Below are positions 11,050-23,770 of a stretch of DNA of 64,000 bases, in pieces; within the stretch, counting starts at the first letter, position 1, and each line of letters begins with the position of its first letter. A program made the translations under genes and the position numbers. The stretch is taken from positions 1 through 64,000 of the forward strand of contig JAWZYV010012255.1 of the NCBI GenBank assembly GCA_038373885.1, given 5' to 3'. The notes beneath the pieces are model-generated. The model worked only from the letters and a program-made list of their open reading frames with translations, made no database searches and was not told the origin of the DNA. The stretch comes from Cheiracanthium punctorium. Lineage: Eukaryota; Arthropoda; Arachnida; Araneae; Cheiracanthiidae.

Positions 11050-13160
11050 GTAACTATGCCCATGCTTTAAATGACATAGTGGGGGGGGGGGGGATTCATA
11101 TGCTCCCTGCATGCCGACACTTGAAGTGCATCTATGTGCTTTATTTTCTATGGAAATAAATTTGTTAGCATCGGCTTTACTGGAGCTTGCGCGCTAACTA
11201 CAGATCAAAAAGCAAGATCAATATATACTAAATTTTTTTGCATAAGAAATTTATTTCAGCCAGATAGTCCGCGTCCTGGAAAAAATCCCATTTTGACATG
11301 CATAGTCCGCGGACTAAACTAGCGAAATTATGGTAACTAACTATCCCCGATCTCCGGGTTCCATACTTGCCAACTGAACTTCAATCTTTTTGCAGCCTTT
11401 TGGTAAATGAATAATTTTAAAAACAAGATGTAAAACAGAGTTTTTAATACTCTATTGTTAAATTAAAATTTAAGGCATTTAGTAACTCAACTCAACAGAA
11501 AAGTATTATTTTCCCCATAATATGTTTATTGATTTCTGAATCATTTTCCCTTCAATTTTAAAATCAGGAAAATCGTTATTTCGTTTTATTCTCGTGTGCA
11601 GGCTTTTCTTTGGTAATTATTTTTACAGTTAATTTTAAAAAGCATAATCTTGTGAGTTGGTATTTTTCGGCTAATATAGGAAGGAGCAGAACATAATGTC
11701 CCTGTCATAAGTTCCACTTCTGTGTGCTGATGTGCTGCAAGACTGCTAAGATTCTAAAATTTTACCTGAGAAAATATTTAGACATTTATTAAAGAATTAT
11801 TCTTTTTTCAATAAAACAAGAAAACTTCACTTTTATTCTATCATTTGAATGCTTGTTTTAGAAAATGCCAATGCCATATGTGTAATTTTTTATTCCATTT
11901 CTGATCAAAATTTAAAAAAAAAAAAGAGATAGGTCTTAATTTTTTTTTTTTTTTTTGAGAATCAATTTTTTATTTTATTTTCATATCAAAAGAATAGTCT
12001 GAAATTTGGATGTGAGACTTATGATTTGTTTTGATCTAGGATTTTACGATATTGCTTAAGATAATTATTTTAAATAATTATAGCCTGTTTTCTTTTAATA
12101 AGTATTGTATATCTAAAACTGATTATTAAACATTTACAGTGCATAGTTATTTTCTTCAGGATCACAGTCAATTTGTTTGTGGTTGAAATTTAAATGGTAG
12201 AAATTGTTTAGTACACCATTTAGTTTAACAGTGGTTGAATTTAAGCTCACACATTATTCCCCAGTTCCATGTTTTTGCATTATCAACCTTGTTATATATG
12301 CCTGAAAATACGTGCTCGTAAATTTTTCAATTTTTTGCTGGAAAATATGTCCACATGTATTTCCTCTTTTTTGCTCTTAAGCTGTTTTCATGCCTGCAAA
12401 AATCCAGGGGTGGGGCAAGTCCCCCCCTGCCCTATGCTGCTGGTGCCCATGAATGCAAATAGTTCAAAAGTATTTACTGTTTAAAAAATTGTTTATTTCT
12501 CTAAAAAAGTATCACATTTTAAAATTGGCTGTTTTAATAAATGTTTTAAGCTATACATTTTTCTTGTATATGTAATTTTCTTGGTTACTGATATATTACG
12601 CATGTGTACATGGAGTTTTTTCATCGATAACAAGGGTTTTTTAAAGTCTCCCTAATTTTAAAAAATCTCCCTAATTTTTTCAAAAATCTCCCTAATTGTC
12701 ATTCTCCAAGATTGGCAGCTATGATATGTTTTATCTATAAAGCAAGATTTATTTGCATTCAAAAAATGTAATTTAAATTACCATAAAGTGGTTAAATTAA
12801 ATTAATGTTATCTGATTATTTAGTTTGCACAGTTAAAAATGAAAGAAACAGGAATATAAAAGCATTTTACTTCTGCTTGAAAGGCGTGTAAGCTCCGAAA
12901 TGAATTTATTCCATACACAGTATGCATAAAAAATCTATTTAAATCCTTTTCAATAAACGGTATTCATTTATGAAGGGAATTCACTTTATTAATCAAACAT
13001 TCACTCGTATGTCTTGAAAATCAAACTATCAACAGTACAACACACACACAAAATGAATCTTTCAACAGTATAGATAGAGAAATAAAATTTGTTTTAGTTA
13101 CAGTTGCAATTAATAGTTTGATAATGTTTCAATTTATTTTCTTAACACAGGTGCTACTGA
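11050..13160. other. No gene recognised
   Basis: AT-rich sequence with A and T runs. At 12406-12455 a GC-rich patch (CAGGGGTGGGGCAAGTCC onwards) resembles a single hAT-type terminus. At 12640-12705 the word AAATCTCCCTAATTTT is repeated three times in tandem. Confidence 0.3.
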
Positions 13161-13168
13161 GATTTTAA

Positions 13169-13444
13169 CCCATTTATGCCTAGTGTCCTTTTTTTGGGAC
13201 GGCATTTTCGCTATTAGTCGAAAACGTTATTTATTTTTCCTAGCCTTTATTCATGAGTATTGAGCCTCAACTCTACAAAATATTTTAACATGACCAAGTA
13301 GGATGTTGATATTTCGATTTTTATGCATATTGATTTTAAAAGAAATCATCCCTTGTTCAAGAAGTTGACATCAGAAATTTATCTATTATTTCTGTTATCA
13401 GTAAAAATCGAAGAAAGTCGCAAAAATATCCAGACACAAATGGG
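13169..13444. mobile_element. piggyBac-like miniature element, TTAA duplication
   Basis: The left end is CCCATTTATGCCTAGTGTCC and the right end is the complement of CCCATTTGTGTCTGG. Both sides are flanked by TTAA (13165-13168 and 13445-13448), the obligate piggyBac target. The 276-bp interior is non-coding, so it would depend on a transposase elsewhere. Confidence 0.8.
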
Positions 13445-13634
13445 TTAAATATTTGTTTTCTTTTAGAACAAAATTCTATGCACCAAAGCCTGATTCATGG
13501 AATCATATCTACTGAAACTCAAAATGTATCTTATCCAGATTTCAGATAACTCAGAGCACATCATTTTGGCCAAATTTTATAGTGATATCCTGTATGGCTG
13601 TTATGTGTTAAGATTTATCCGTTTAAGCGAGCAT

Positions 13635-14214
13635 AGCATGAAATCCCGAAAGTAATCTCCCCTTTTTGGAAAAGCAAAAGAGATACATTTTGGATAGGGA
13701 GGGTTATAATCGATATTTTTAAGAAAAACTGTTACAAGAAAAGGTTTTTAGTATTAGTTCAGGGTGCAGAAGATGAATAATAAGAATGAAATAAGTATAA
13801 TGAATAATTAAAAATATGTATTAGAAATTAATATAATTGAAAAAAATATTAATAATGACCCTTATAATGTAGTAATAGATAACATGATAGAACCATCTTT
13901 TAACAAAAGATTTATGCCAATTAACATGCCATTCGAATATTTGACTTTTTTCAGTTGTATAGCTCAGTTGTTTTATCTATAAAGCAGTAAGTACTCTCAG
14001 TAAGACATTTTTTGACACTGAATAACAACTTGCACACATGAGTGACTATTTTGTTTTCTCCCATAACGAAAATCCGAGATGGAGATGGAAATCAATCACG
14101 AGTGTGGAAAAAAGGAGGGGCTTATATTTGGGATAATGGGGTGATTTCACTTTTGACAAGAAAAGTGGAAAAAGCTTTAATCTAAGGAGGGTTACTTTCG
14201 GGATTTTACGGTAT
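13635..14214. repeat. Inverted-repeat element with AAATCCCGAAAGTAA ends
   Basis: AAATCCCGAAAGTAATCTCC at about 13641 returns inverted at about 14185-14208 (complement of AAATCCCGAAAGTAACCCTC), with TACCGTA just outside on the right. The interior has no coding signal. No target duplication was resolved. Confidence 0.5.
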
Positions 14215-14408
14215 ATGCCTTTTGTCATTTTTGGCAAAAGTTTCCTACTTGTACCACTGTTGTCATGGATTTTGACACTTAATTGCATATATAATCAAGG
14301 CCTCAGTAACTAATATAATCTGTAAAATCATTTGTTTAAGTAAAGACTTTTATTCTAATTAAAAAATTCTTTTCATGCAAGAGTTTGTTCCTTACTGGGT
14401 TTAGTGTG

Positions 14409-14442
<34 letters not shown>

Positions 14443-15149
14443 TATAATATGAAACACTTTATTTCAGAGTGTATGTTTCAATGCTTTGAAATCATGTATT
14501 CATTGTTTCATATTATGTTAAGATTTTTGAATAATTTGAAATCAGTCAGATAGCCCTAGCTTGACTTTTTTATTCAATATTTAAAACATGAAATGAATAT
14601 GTACATTTGAAGAGTAAATTTTTATCATTAGTTAGAAAAGAAATCTTTGTTTTCTATTATGGATTTATTTCATACATTTTTATATTATTCACTTTATGAA
14701 TCCATAGATTTTCAAAAGGTTCTACACTTTCGGAGATTATTTTTAAAAAATTATCTTTGAGTACATACACACATCATCTGGTTTTAAAACCAGACTTTTA
14801 ACTTTTACATCTGGTGTGCAATAAAAATAAAGTTTCCGTATGGTTTTAAATACGAATTTAAGCAAAGAAAACCCCTTTTAAGATCACTTGTTGCTTACCA
14901 CAAAAGGGTGTCGATGTTTCATCCGTATTATTTTCCATAATTTTTTGAGTCACAATTCTTTATACTCGTTAACTGTTCTGTTTATTGTTTGACTAAAAAC
15001 AATTTGAAATGTATGTCTTTGAGTAATACTAATAATGAATGTAATGGACTGAATTCTTGCAAAAAAATTTTTAAAAATAGGTGTAATAAACTCTTATATG
15101 TACTCAAGAAATATCGAACTATCTAAAGACTTTCATGAACAGTGAAAAG

Positions 15150-15245
15150 TTGCTAATTTTTGTCGATAACTGTACAGGTCAGAATAAAAGCCAGGCCAAG
15201 AATAGAGATGGTTTACCTTATAATATGCTTGTGTTTTATCTGTAA
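15150..15245 (+). pseudogene. Fragment resembling a transposon-encoded DNCxGQNK protein
   Basis: The plus strand reads KLLIFVDNCTGQNKSQAKN, then GLPYNMLVFYL and a stop. The D-N-C-x-G-Q-N-K core is a recurrent signature in uncharacterised, repeat-borne proteins of arthropods and other invertebrates, where it probably belongs to an RNase H-like nuclease fold. That assignment is from memory of the family. Only about 32 residues are visible, with no flanking support. It may be a relic of the same sort of element as the one at 24718-28076. Confidence 0.4.
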
Positions 15246-16281
15246 AAACTCTGAAAAATCTGTAAAAACGATGACTCTCAGATCAATGCTCATTCACTCA
15301 AAACTGAACTGCAGTGATACATGATCTGTCCTTATTATATAGTCTCTCTAAATTTTCGAGTGAATTCCACGAGATTCTATTTCTGAAATAAACAAACCCC
15401 ACCAGCTGTGAAGCTTGATAACATTACAGTCCCCATTCAAAAAATCGAATGAAATGTCGCCAATCTTGTCAACTTTTTGGTGAAATACTGCTAAATGTGG
15501 CGCGAAATAAAGGTTATTCCATCCCAGTTATATCGAATACTTCCCACACATCAGCAAGCCAAAAGATCGCCAACAATTTCACTCCCTTTTCAAGAAGGAT
15601 TATTCCTTGACCCTGCAGATCTAGACTCTCGGAAAATATCATGAGTATGGCCCCCGTTCTAAAGAGGAAAATGCGAAAAGAGGGAGAAAAACAGCAACCC
15701 ATAAATTTCTTTAACCAGTGTCATTGTGAAAGGCGTGTGTCTACAGATTTGAAGTGCAGTAATTTGAAATGAATTCCAATTATTAATGAAGTGACTAGCA
15801 AGGGTATAATAAAAGTTCTTTTATCAGTAGTAATAATTAAAAATTGTCTTTAGAAGAAATATTTTAAAAGGTTAGAAGCATCTTACTTACTATTGCATGT
15901 TTAGAATGCTGTAGAAAGTTCTTTTTTTTAAATATTGGATTAAAAAAATTTTTTTTTCACTATTTAAAAGTTCACTAATTTCAATTAAAAGTGCGTGCCC
16001 AGGAAGAAAAAAAAATTAAAAATAAGGGAAATTTGAAAGCTCTTTCAGTGCTCACCTGGAACCCAGAGATTGCCTAAGCACTACTCTGGACACTATTGAG
16101 TTATTCAAAAATCCATCTTGAAAGCAACACTTGTCACAGATGGGGAAGTGTGCGTTATTTCAATATGAGACGACACGGAACAGGTTAAACAGGTGGAACA
16201 AAGAATGGTCATATACAAACGAAGAGATCGGTGTTGTTCTTACTAAGAAAAAGAAAGTGCAATTTTGTTGCCTGCCATGGG

Positions 16282-16864
16282 CAGGGTGCGAATTGAACAT
16301 TTTCTCCAGGGGGGGACATTTGAAAGAAAACATTCTTCTGTAGGGGACATTTGAAAAAGAAAAAAAATGGAGGGAAGGCGTAAAATGCTCCATTCACATA
16401 ATATATTATTACATGACAAATGCAGTCGCCAACATGTCTGTGAAGGGACTTAAATTCAAACAAAAGTTAACCCCCGATTTTCTGTGCACATATATTCCTA
16501 CCTATGTCGATTCTACGTCCACCCTCAAATTCAGCTCGCGGCGTAACAGCGCTTGTTCGTTCAGTTCGCAGTCTTAATTTGTTGCAGAATGAGAAGTGGC
16601 ATCAGGCATGTATATACCGATTTCAAAGGGTTGTTTGTAACTTGCTCCTTTGTCTAGTAAATAAAAGAATTTCTATTTTCAATCCTTAAAATCGTTAGGT
16701 ATTGTTGAATTTGTAAGGTCAGAGACTAATTTTAAAATTTCTCCAGCAGGGGATAAATAGTATCCCTGGCAGGGATCCATTAATATTTCTCTAGCCAGGG
16801 ATATTACATTCTTCAGCCAGGGATAATCCACGGCCTCTCCCCCCCCCCGTCAATTCGCACCCTG
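16282..16864. mobile_element. hAT-like element, 583 bp, TSD GCCATGGG (family copy 1)
   Basis: Both ends are CAGGGTGCGAATTGA in inverted orientation. The insertion is bracketed by a perfect 8-bp duplication GCCATGGG (16274-16281 and 16865-16872). The interior carries three CCAGGGATA-type words and poly-G/C tracts next to the termini but no transposase. A second copy lies at 55989-56579 with a different 8-bp duplication, so the limits are well supported. Confidence 0.92.
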
Positions 16865-16872
16865 GCCATGGG

Positions 16873-17930
16873 CACTACTTTACCTGGGTATGCCATTGGG
16901 AAAAATAAGAATTATAATGGTTAAATACATTTACTAAAACCTACTGAAGAAAAAAAACAGAAAACACTAATAATATTCTATTAGTCTGAAAATACCCAGC
17001 GGAAAATCTTCCAGTTCCATTGTTTATAAATATATAAATAAATCATTACATAATTTTCAATCCATAAATAATAATAATAACAAAATGACTTGCTGAAAAT
17101 TCTCAAAGAACACCTGGCTAGTTGTCTTCGAAACACTTCAAAGGGGTAAAAGCTCCGTGTTACCTTCTTTCCTGAATAGAAATTTTGAATTCGCGATCGT
17201 TTATGAAAAAGAAAATCACATAAAAATGTAATTAATATTTTTGTACAGTTCAAAATTCAAAAGAGAGGCGAAATAAATGTTTTAACGATGGTGAAAAGAT
17301 GGAGAATTTTTGCCCATTAGATTTTTCGATGCGACAGTTTCAATTTCAAATTACGAAAATTTACCTGAAAAGGGATCTTTCTTTTAAAAAGTCTTAAAAA
17401 TCTGCAAATTTAAGTGAGAATTTGAAACAAAGCTTATTTGAAAAAAAAATACTCTGTAGTTTCCAATTATATAAAAAAGTAGTTTTCGCGCGAAAATTTA
17501 ATTCGTGATAACGCAAAATGCGCGAAAAATGGCCGAAAACTGGACAAAACATAAAATAACTAAAAAATTAAAAATCGGTTTGATTTTTTTTTTTTTTACG
17601 GCTGTAGCTTTTTCTATTTAACCAGTGTGTCAAATTTGGTCCAGATCCGATGACCGGTCTAGCCGTCTATAGCACACATATACATACATTCATACATGTC
17701 ATTAGCACATAGCGCTGCTATGAAGGAGGATTTTCAAATCATCAAGCATTATTCAGTAAAGAATTTTGCAACTCTTAAATGGGTTTCATCATTCAAACTA
17801 TTTTTAAGTCTTGTTAGTTGAAAACTGCTTTAATATCTTCTAAGCTGAATATCTCAACCTTTATTTAATTATAATAATAACGTGTTCTCATTATATAGCT
17901 AATTGTGTATCTGTCTTATTCGTTGCTCTA
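16873..17930. other. No gene recognised
   Basis: AT-rich. The stretch at 17600-17700 (GCTGTAGCTTTTTCTATTTA, then CCGATGACCGGTCTAGCC) resembles the generic 3' region of a dispersed repeat, but no coding motif or clear boundary is visible. Confidence 0.3.
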
Positions 17931-17975
17931 CTGTACCCCAGTCCCTGTTCCAAAGTGTCCCTCAAAGGGGTACAA

Positions 17976-18172
17976 TGGGACAACTTGGGTACCTTTTGAA
18001 AATTAACTTTTTTTTTCAAAGAATAAAATAAGGGTAAACTCTGAAAAAATTCAAATAAAAGCTAAAAGTTGCCAAAATATAGTTCTGTATTTAATTTTTA
18101 GTTTTAATTAAAAGGGGGGAAATTATTATAAAGCAAAGTGAAAATTGTCCCACTGTGCCCCCACTCTCCCCT
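17976..18172. repeat. Miniature element with GGGGTACAATGGGACAA ends
   Basis: GGGGTACAATGGGACAACTT at the left faces the complement of GGGGGCACAGTGGGACAATT at the right. The intervening sequence of about 150 bp is A/T-rich and non-coding. No target duplication was resolved. Confidence 0.45.
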
Positions 18173-18786
18173 TATACGTTACTTGTTTTCTCTATTGTCA
18201 AAATATTTATCTAATAACTTGAATGTTCAAAGTATCTCTGTTCTAACGTCAAATTAAAGAATGAATTATGATAAGCCTGTTTTTTAAAAGAGCGTTATGG
18301 AAAAAATTCTTACACCAGTAATCTTGACATAAAATAAAAATTCTTCAAACCTCTTTTAAACAAATAGGAGCTAAGAGGATGTTAATGAAATTAAAAAATA
18401 CATATTTGATATGTTTGTACTGTAGTGATTGAAAACAGAAAATGTTGAAATTGTTGAAAAAGCTCAATATTTACTTTGTTTAGGCGAAAACAAAAGAGAG
18501 AGGGAGAAGTCTGCAATTTTGATTAGAATGCCTTTCATCATAAAAGGCATATTCTCCAAAAAGTACTCCAACGGTCTGTTTACAAATTTATCCTAGCTTT
18601 TTAGCGACCACAATGCAATGATGGATACAAGATTTAGAAAACAGAGATAATAATTCTTTCTACAAAATAAAATAAAGTTTCTTCTCTTCCTTCCTTCCGT
18701 TATTTTTTTATTTTTGTTTAATGAAAGTTGAGGTAGCTCGTAAATAAAAAAAGAAATACTCATATTCTCGAACAGTTTAATATGTA

Positions 18787-18950
18787 CAGTGAAACTTCTA
18801 TGAGCGACCACCTCTATTAAGCGACCCCCTCTTCCAATGACCAATTTTTTAAGGCACCGATATTTTACCCGATCTACTTAATGTTAAAAAGTCCTTTAGA
18901 AAAGACCACAGAACCCTCTATAACCGACCGGTCCCGGCTCCCTGTCAGAA
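18787..18950. repeat. Truncated pogo/Tigger-like element
   Basis: After a TA, the sequence CAGTGAAACTTCTATGAGCG, then ACCACCTCTATTAAGCGACC, matches the well-known CAGTGAAACCTCTAT type of pogo-family terminus. Near 18910 CTCTATAACCGACC is the degraded inner part of the opposite end; the terminal CACTG is missing. Confidence 0.5.
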
Positions 18951-19875
18951 AATTTTCGTGCATTTTACCGAAAATAAAGTAAAGAAATACAACATTCCAA
19001 AAGCAGTCGCTCTACGTGCGAGCTCATACAAGTACATGTTTACGTCATCAGGCAGAGATGGCCTATATACAATCAAAATTCATTCAGCTTCACTTAAAGG
19101 AAAAGAGACATTTTGCAATAAACTTATTTCGACTCAATCTAATCATCTTTGTTGTGCAATTTTCGAAGTAAATGCACACGCTCTAATTTAAAATAAATGT
19201 CTGTTTTGTTCATTTGGAATAAAAGTAGAATAAGAATGGCGTAATATAAAAAATTGTGAAATATACTACATTTATTGTGTTTCGAATGCGATTTTAATGG
19301 ATTTATTCTTTTTTTCAAATAAAGTGCATTTATTGCGATTCGTCTGTGCTTTTGTAATTTATAAAAAAGTAAATTATGTCGTACATAGCTTACTTATTTT
19401 TAATAGAATATTAAAACCTACAAACCTCATTGTTTAATAATAGAGTTTTTTCGTTCGAAGTGAAGTCTTGCATATTAAACATACGCTTTAATCGATGCAG
19501 TATTACGTATTTCATTTCTTATGGTGTTACAAAAGCTATTAAGGACACACTAGACAGTTGACAAAATTGAAAAACCCATGGAATAATGGGAATATTTAGG
19601 TCACAGTAAGTAACAAAGACAGAAGTGTGAGATCTACATTTATGTAATTGAACGTGATAGGTGGCCAGGCTACCTGACCCAGAAACAGCTAAGATTCACG
19701 AGCAGTTGAAAATCAGCAGTGGGGTTCTAGACGGGGGGGAGGATGCGATTTTCAGACATAAAAATAGACTAATTATTCCATTCAGGAATGTGAAGATTTT
19801 TTAAAAACAAACTGTGATAAACAACGATCCTGCATCACCTATGAAAGTTCCAGAAAAAGTCTTAAAAATGGAAGG

Positions 19876-20090
19876 TACAATAGACCCCTATAACGCGAGT
19901 TCATATAAGGCAGTTATGAACAACACGGCATAAGAATTGTGAACGTGTTTGTATAACGCGCTAAAAGAGGTTCGTATAACACAGTAAAAGAGACTATGCT
20001 CATGGATGCTGATGCTAAAGTTCAGATACGGCTCATGCATTTGCACAATCTAAATGACTCGTACAACACAGATTCGTAAAACACGGAACA
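19876..20090. repeat. Degenerate pogo-like repeat (ATAACGCG words)
   Basis: Repeated phrases CCTATAACGCGAGTTC, TGTATAACGCGC and CGTATAACACAG are characteristic of pogo-type miniature elements. Clear terminal repeats and a target duplication are not visible. Confidence 0.35.
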
Positions 20091-20305
20091 TGTCTTAGGG
20101 GGGGCTCCTGCACTGCAAAATGGGTCACACCTTGAAGAATTTTGCCGTGCATCCATCTTCAAGAATTTTTTTTCTAAAAGATCAATAAAAGGCAAATATA
20201 AAAGGCACTGTAGTGTGTACTCTTTTAGCTTTTGAAGAGACAGCCTGAACTGCTCTAAGTTCTTGCCGTAATTAATTTTATTTTGGGTTGAGTTCAAGGT
20301 CCGTA

Positions 20306-20497
20306 TACCGTGTTTACTCGCGTAATAGTCGCCCTTGCATAGTAGTCGCACCCCCATTTTGAAGCAGAAAAATAGCTTTAGAGTTACACTATTATGTTGT
20401 AAATTTCCCCCGCATAATAGTCGCACCTAGACTTTCACCATGGGAAAAAAAAAAAAAAATGGCAAAGAAGTGCAACGATACGTGAGTAAACACGGTA
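20306..20497. mobile_element. Tc/mariner-like miniature element (CCGTGTTTACTC ends)
   Basis: TACCGTGTTTACTCGCGTAA at the left faces TACGTGAGTAAACACGGTA at the right. Counting the outer TA as target duplication, the element is 20308-20495. Its interior repeats the phrase TAGTCGCACC twice (about 20343 and 20419). Non-coding. Confidence 0.65.
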
Positions 20498-20499
20498 GT

Positions 20500-21847
20500 T
20501 GGTTTTGTTGCTTTCGGACAGCAGCCTTAAGTTTGGTGAGAATTTGTTATCATCGGCTAGTGAAATAAACCCCTCTTGAATTATCAGAGTGTCCTAAGAA
20601 TATGGTAACACGTTTTAATTCTTTATCTGTAAGAGATAAGTGGGCAATTTGTGGCATAATATGAAATGTAATATGTATGATAATATTTACATTAAAGCCA
20701 TTTTTGCGCGTTTAGGGTACACGATCCAGTTACGTATGCTTAAGTTTTTTTTTTTGAAAGTGCCATTTATTATTTGAGAAAAAAAAGTGTTAATACACAC
20801 ACACACACATATATATATATTAAATAGTATTTATATATTTTATTTTCAAAATTATAATATTTTTCAAAACGGCATTCTAACAAATGAACTCAGATGATTT
20901 TTTTCTTTCATGTAAGTATAATTTAACCATTTCAGTTATTTAAGGTTTTTTTTTTTTTAACTTTCTAGTAGCACAATGAAAATGCAGACGATTTTCTTTT
21001 CAATTTACTTATTTATTTATGGCATTAATTATTTTCAGAACGACTCAACCAAACTTTTCCTGTATGTATCAGAATAAATATTAGACATTATGCAGCGATA
21101 TTTAGTTTCATATTGTTGAATTAAAAACATATAACTGGAAGCGCTGGCAGTGCCGTGTCGACGGCATGACCAGCGCCTGTGTGCAAAACAAATGAAGCGC
21201 CTCCCAGTGTTTACTACCCTACCTGCCCGCATAACTTTCTCCCCCCCCCCCCTCCACTTTTAAACTCAATTTTTAATATTGTTTGATCGTAAAAAGTGTA
21301 ATTATTTGTTAGATACAAAAGAAAAATAAATAGTCTAACCAAATAATGAAGTTAATAACCTTCTCTTTCAACAAACATTTAATTGGCAGCAGGGCTCGAA
21401 ATAAGTTTCGGTGATTACTACTAATTCCGTGAGACTAGACCAAATAGCCTCGATGCTCAACAGCTCTCGGGGCACGTTTAGCTGCGAGTATTTAAAACTA
21501 TTATTTTGAGCGTTTCTTCCGATCTCAGAAGTATTTTAAGGTTGCATGTGAAATTGCAGAAAGGTTACAAGAAAAATGAAGGTTTTTCTGTTTGTTTGTT
21601 TGTTTTCCTCATTGCATTATGGATTCATTTTTGTGCAATTTAGGGGAAAAACTGCAACTGATATTTACCATTATTACGAAAATACGAAAACTTTAGATTT
21701 TGCCGTGACCTGAATAGTTTTTTCTGTCGGCTATCCCCCTGCCAACTTTCAAATCTTATTTGGAGCCCCGTTTCGCAGCATACCACTTTTAAAAGTATAA
21801 CAAATGCACTTAGAATCAGACTTATTTACATGTTCTTTTAATTCTCC
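20500..21847. other. No gene recognised
   Basis: AT-rich sequence with a CA/TA microsatellite at 20797-20821. At 21136-21240 a GC-richer patch (GCGCTGGCAGTGCCG, GGCATGACCAGCGCC) can form a hairpin and ends in a C-run; it looks like an element relic. No domain was recognised in the open frames. Confidence 0.3.
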
Positions 21848-21855
21848 CTTGTTAT

Positions 21856-21985
21856 TAGGGATGGACGAGAGATGAAAAATAGGCTGTCTCGTCTCGCAAA
21901 ATTGCTGATAAGCTTTGTCTCGTCTCGTAAAAATCCCTATATCACAATGTAAAACGTGCCTGTCTCGTCTCGCAGTCCATCCCTA
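21856..21985. mobile_element. hAT-like miniature element, 130 bp, TSD CTTGTTAT
   Basis: The ends TAGGGATGGAC and GTCCATCCCTA are exact inverted repeats, flanked by a perfect 8-bp duplication CTTGTTAT (21848-21855 and 21986-21993). The word TGTCTCGTCTCG occurs three times inside the 130 bp, so most of the element is a short internal repeat. Confidence 0.88.
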
Positions 21986-21993
21986 CTTGTTAT

Positions 21994-22440
21994 TAAGATA
22001 TCTGAAGTGTTTTATGTAACAAGGAAGACAAATCAGCACACTCATGGATTGTGATGCAGTTTCTAACGTAATGGAACAAGGAAGACAAATAGGGCCTACA
22101 CAAAGATTATGATATTCTTTCTAACGTAATGAAGCGAGAAAGACGAATAGGGCCGATGGATGGATTATGATATTCTTAATATATAGCACTTCGGTGCGTA
22201 TTTAAAATATATGAAAGCGTTTAAATTTTTTTCCCCTTTGTATTTTTGAAACCTTTTACAACCCAACCTGTCTGTGACACAACTTAGATCCTATTAACCA
22301 TACTCTTCCTCTATGATATTAACTCTTTCAAATCTGATTAAATAATTTTTCTTTTGTTGATAGGTGTTAAATTTGTAACTACAAATAAAATAAAAAATCC
22401 CGATTATTAAATTTTCGGGGAAAATGCCTTTTTCTTTTAA
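21994..22440 (+). repeat. Dispersed repeat copy A, left part
   Basis: This matches 56588-57050 with scattered substitutions. Shared words include ACAAGGAAGA, AATAGGGCCTACACA, AATAGGGCCGA, TATAGCACTTC and ATTAAATTTT. Within the repeat, a unit of about 60 bp built around GAAGACAAATAGGGCC is itself present two to three times. It continues, after an interruption, at 23525. Confidence 0.75.
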
Positions 22441-22767
22441 AGGTGTTTCACTGAAGAGCGATCATCGCCGTAGGAATGGGGGGGGGGGAAGCTTTAAAAA
22501 ACGGGTGGTTTAGAAGCTTAAGGATACATAGAGAGCTATCCTTATTCTTTTAATGGAAGCAATTGGTAGTTTTAATCTTTATAGATCTCTGAAAAATTTC
22601 AGAAATGAAATTAACACTACAAAACTGAAACGATAAAACGAACTTTTCTTGGTGTAAAATATTATAATATGTACTACAGAGGAGCGAATGTTGATTTCTT
22701 AAAATGAAATTCGGTTAAAACGTGATAAAACTGCTAAGATTCGTTGAATTCCAGCCGGAAATAACAT

Positions 22768-22771
22768 ATTA

Positions 22772-22819
<48 letters not shown>
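22768..22819. repeat. (ATT)n microsatellite
   Basis: An uninterrupted ATT trinucleotide run of about 17 units lies inside dispersed repeat copy A. It is absent from copy B near 57 kb. Confidence 0.95.
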
Positions 22820-22859
22820 TTGTAAAATTGCTCATGTAAACTTAATGTTTATAAAACAT

Positions 22860-23470
22860 CGTAACGTAGTTTTAGAAGAAACATTATAAAATTTTCAATA
22901 GCTCTTCTACAGTAATTTTTTTTAAAATCTTGATAAGAACTCGTATACATTAGTGATTCTCCGAAAAAGTACAAAGTTTAATAATTTCTATTTAAAAAAT
23001 AAGTAACTTTTCAAATTTGAAATTTATGTCAGTTCACAGTATGGTTTCTGAAGAAACAGCCTAAAAATTTTCATAGTTCTCGTATTGAAAGTTTATTTCT
23101 GATCTTTTGTGAAAGTCCATCAAAAACGTCTTCCTCTGAAAAAGTGCCAAGTTTAACAATTAAAAACAATTAAATAGTTCTTCAAATTTTATCTCAACGC
23201 CAGTTCACAATATAATTTCCAAGGAAACATTCTGAAAATTCTCATAATTATGGCATCGTAAGTTTATTTCTGAACGTGAGCAAAAATCAAGAAAATAAAG
23301 AATTTTCTGAAAAATTGTCAAGTTATTTATTTTAAATAACTTATCAAATTTTAGCTAAAGGTCAGTTCACAGTATAGTTTAGAGGAGACATTCTGAAAAT
23401 TCTCATAGTCATGCGACTATAAGTTTATTTCCTATCCTGAGCGAAAGTCATCCGAAATCCACCGTTTTCA
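22860..23470 (+). repeat. Degenerate tandem array, ~165-bp period, about 4 units
   Basis: The word CAGTTCACA(G/A) marks unit boundaries at 23030, 23201 and 23363, giving periods of 171 and 162 bp. Each unit carries GAAACATTCTGAAAATTCTC-like and AAGTTTATTTCTGA-like segments. The array sits between the two halves of dispersed repeat copy A and has no counterpart in copy B. Confidence 0.75.
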
Positions 23471-23524
23471 GGACATCTATGCTGTACGATATTACAGGTT
23501 AATTTTGTGCTTCAATTGTGGACG

Positions 23525-23770
23525 CAAGGTCTGAAAAGGTTAATATAAAGGTTGAAAATATTTTTCTATTGAAGCTGAATGAGCTGTAACACTAGTCATC
23601 CTATTCAAAAATTTTAAAAATCTTTAATATTCTCATACGTAGAGCGTTTTTTCGAAAATACTCTCCCATTATGTAGAACTAGTTCTTTATTAAGTCATCC
23701 ATAAACACTGATGGTCATTATATTTGTTTATTTTTAATTCTGAAAGTTCAGAAAAAGAAAAAACGAACCA
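23525..23770 (+). repeat. Dispersed repeat copy A, right part
   Basis: AAAGGTTGAAAATA onward matches 57538-57750, including TGAATGAGCTG, AATATTCTCAT and TCATCCATAAAC. It carries the uninterrupted site (TTAATATAAAGGTTGAAAA) into which a retroposed sequence was inserted in copy B. Confidence 0.75.

Noticed and set aside
16160..16463. Several overlapping open frames of 70-84 codons
   Set aside because: They arise from the termini and low-complexity G/C and A runs of the hAT-like element at 16282; a similar frame in the second copy is likewise element sequence.
20022..20426. 134-codon minus-strand frame
   Set aside because: It crosses a pogo-like repeat and a miniature element; the residues show no coherent domain.
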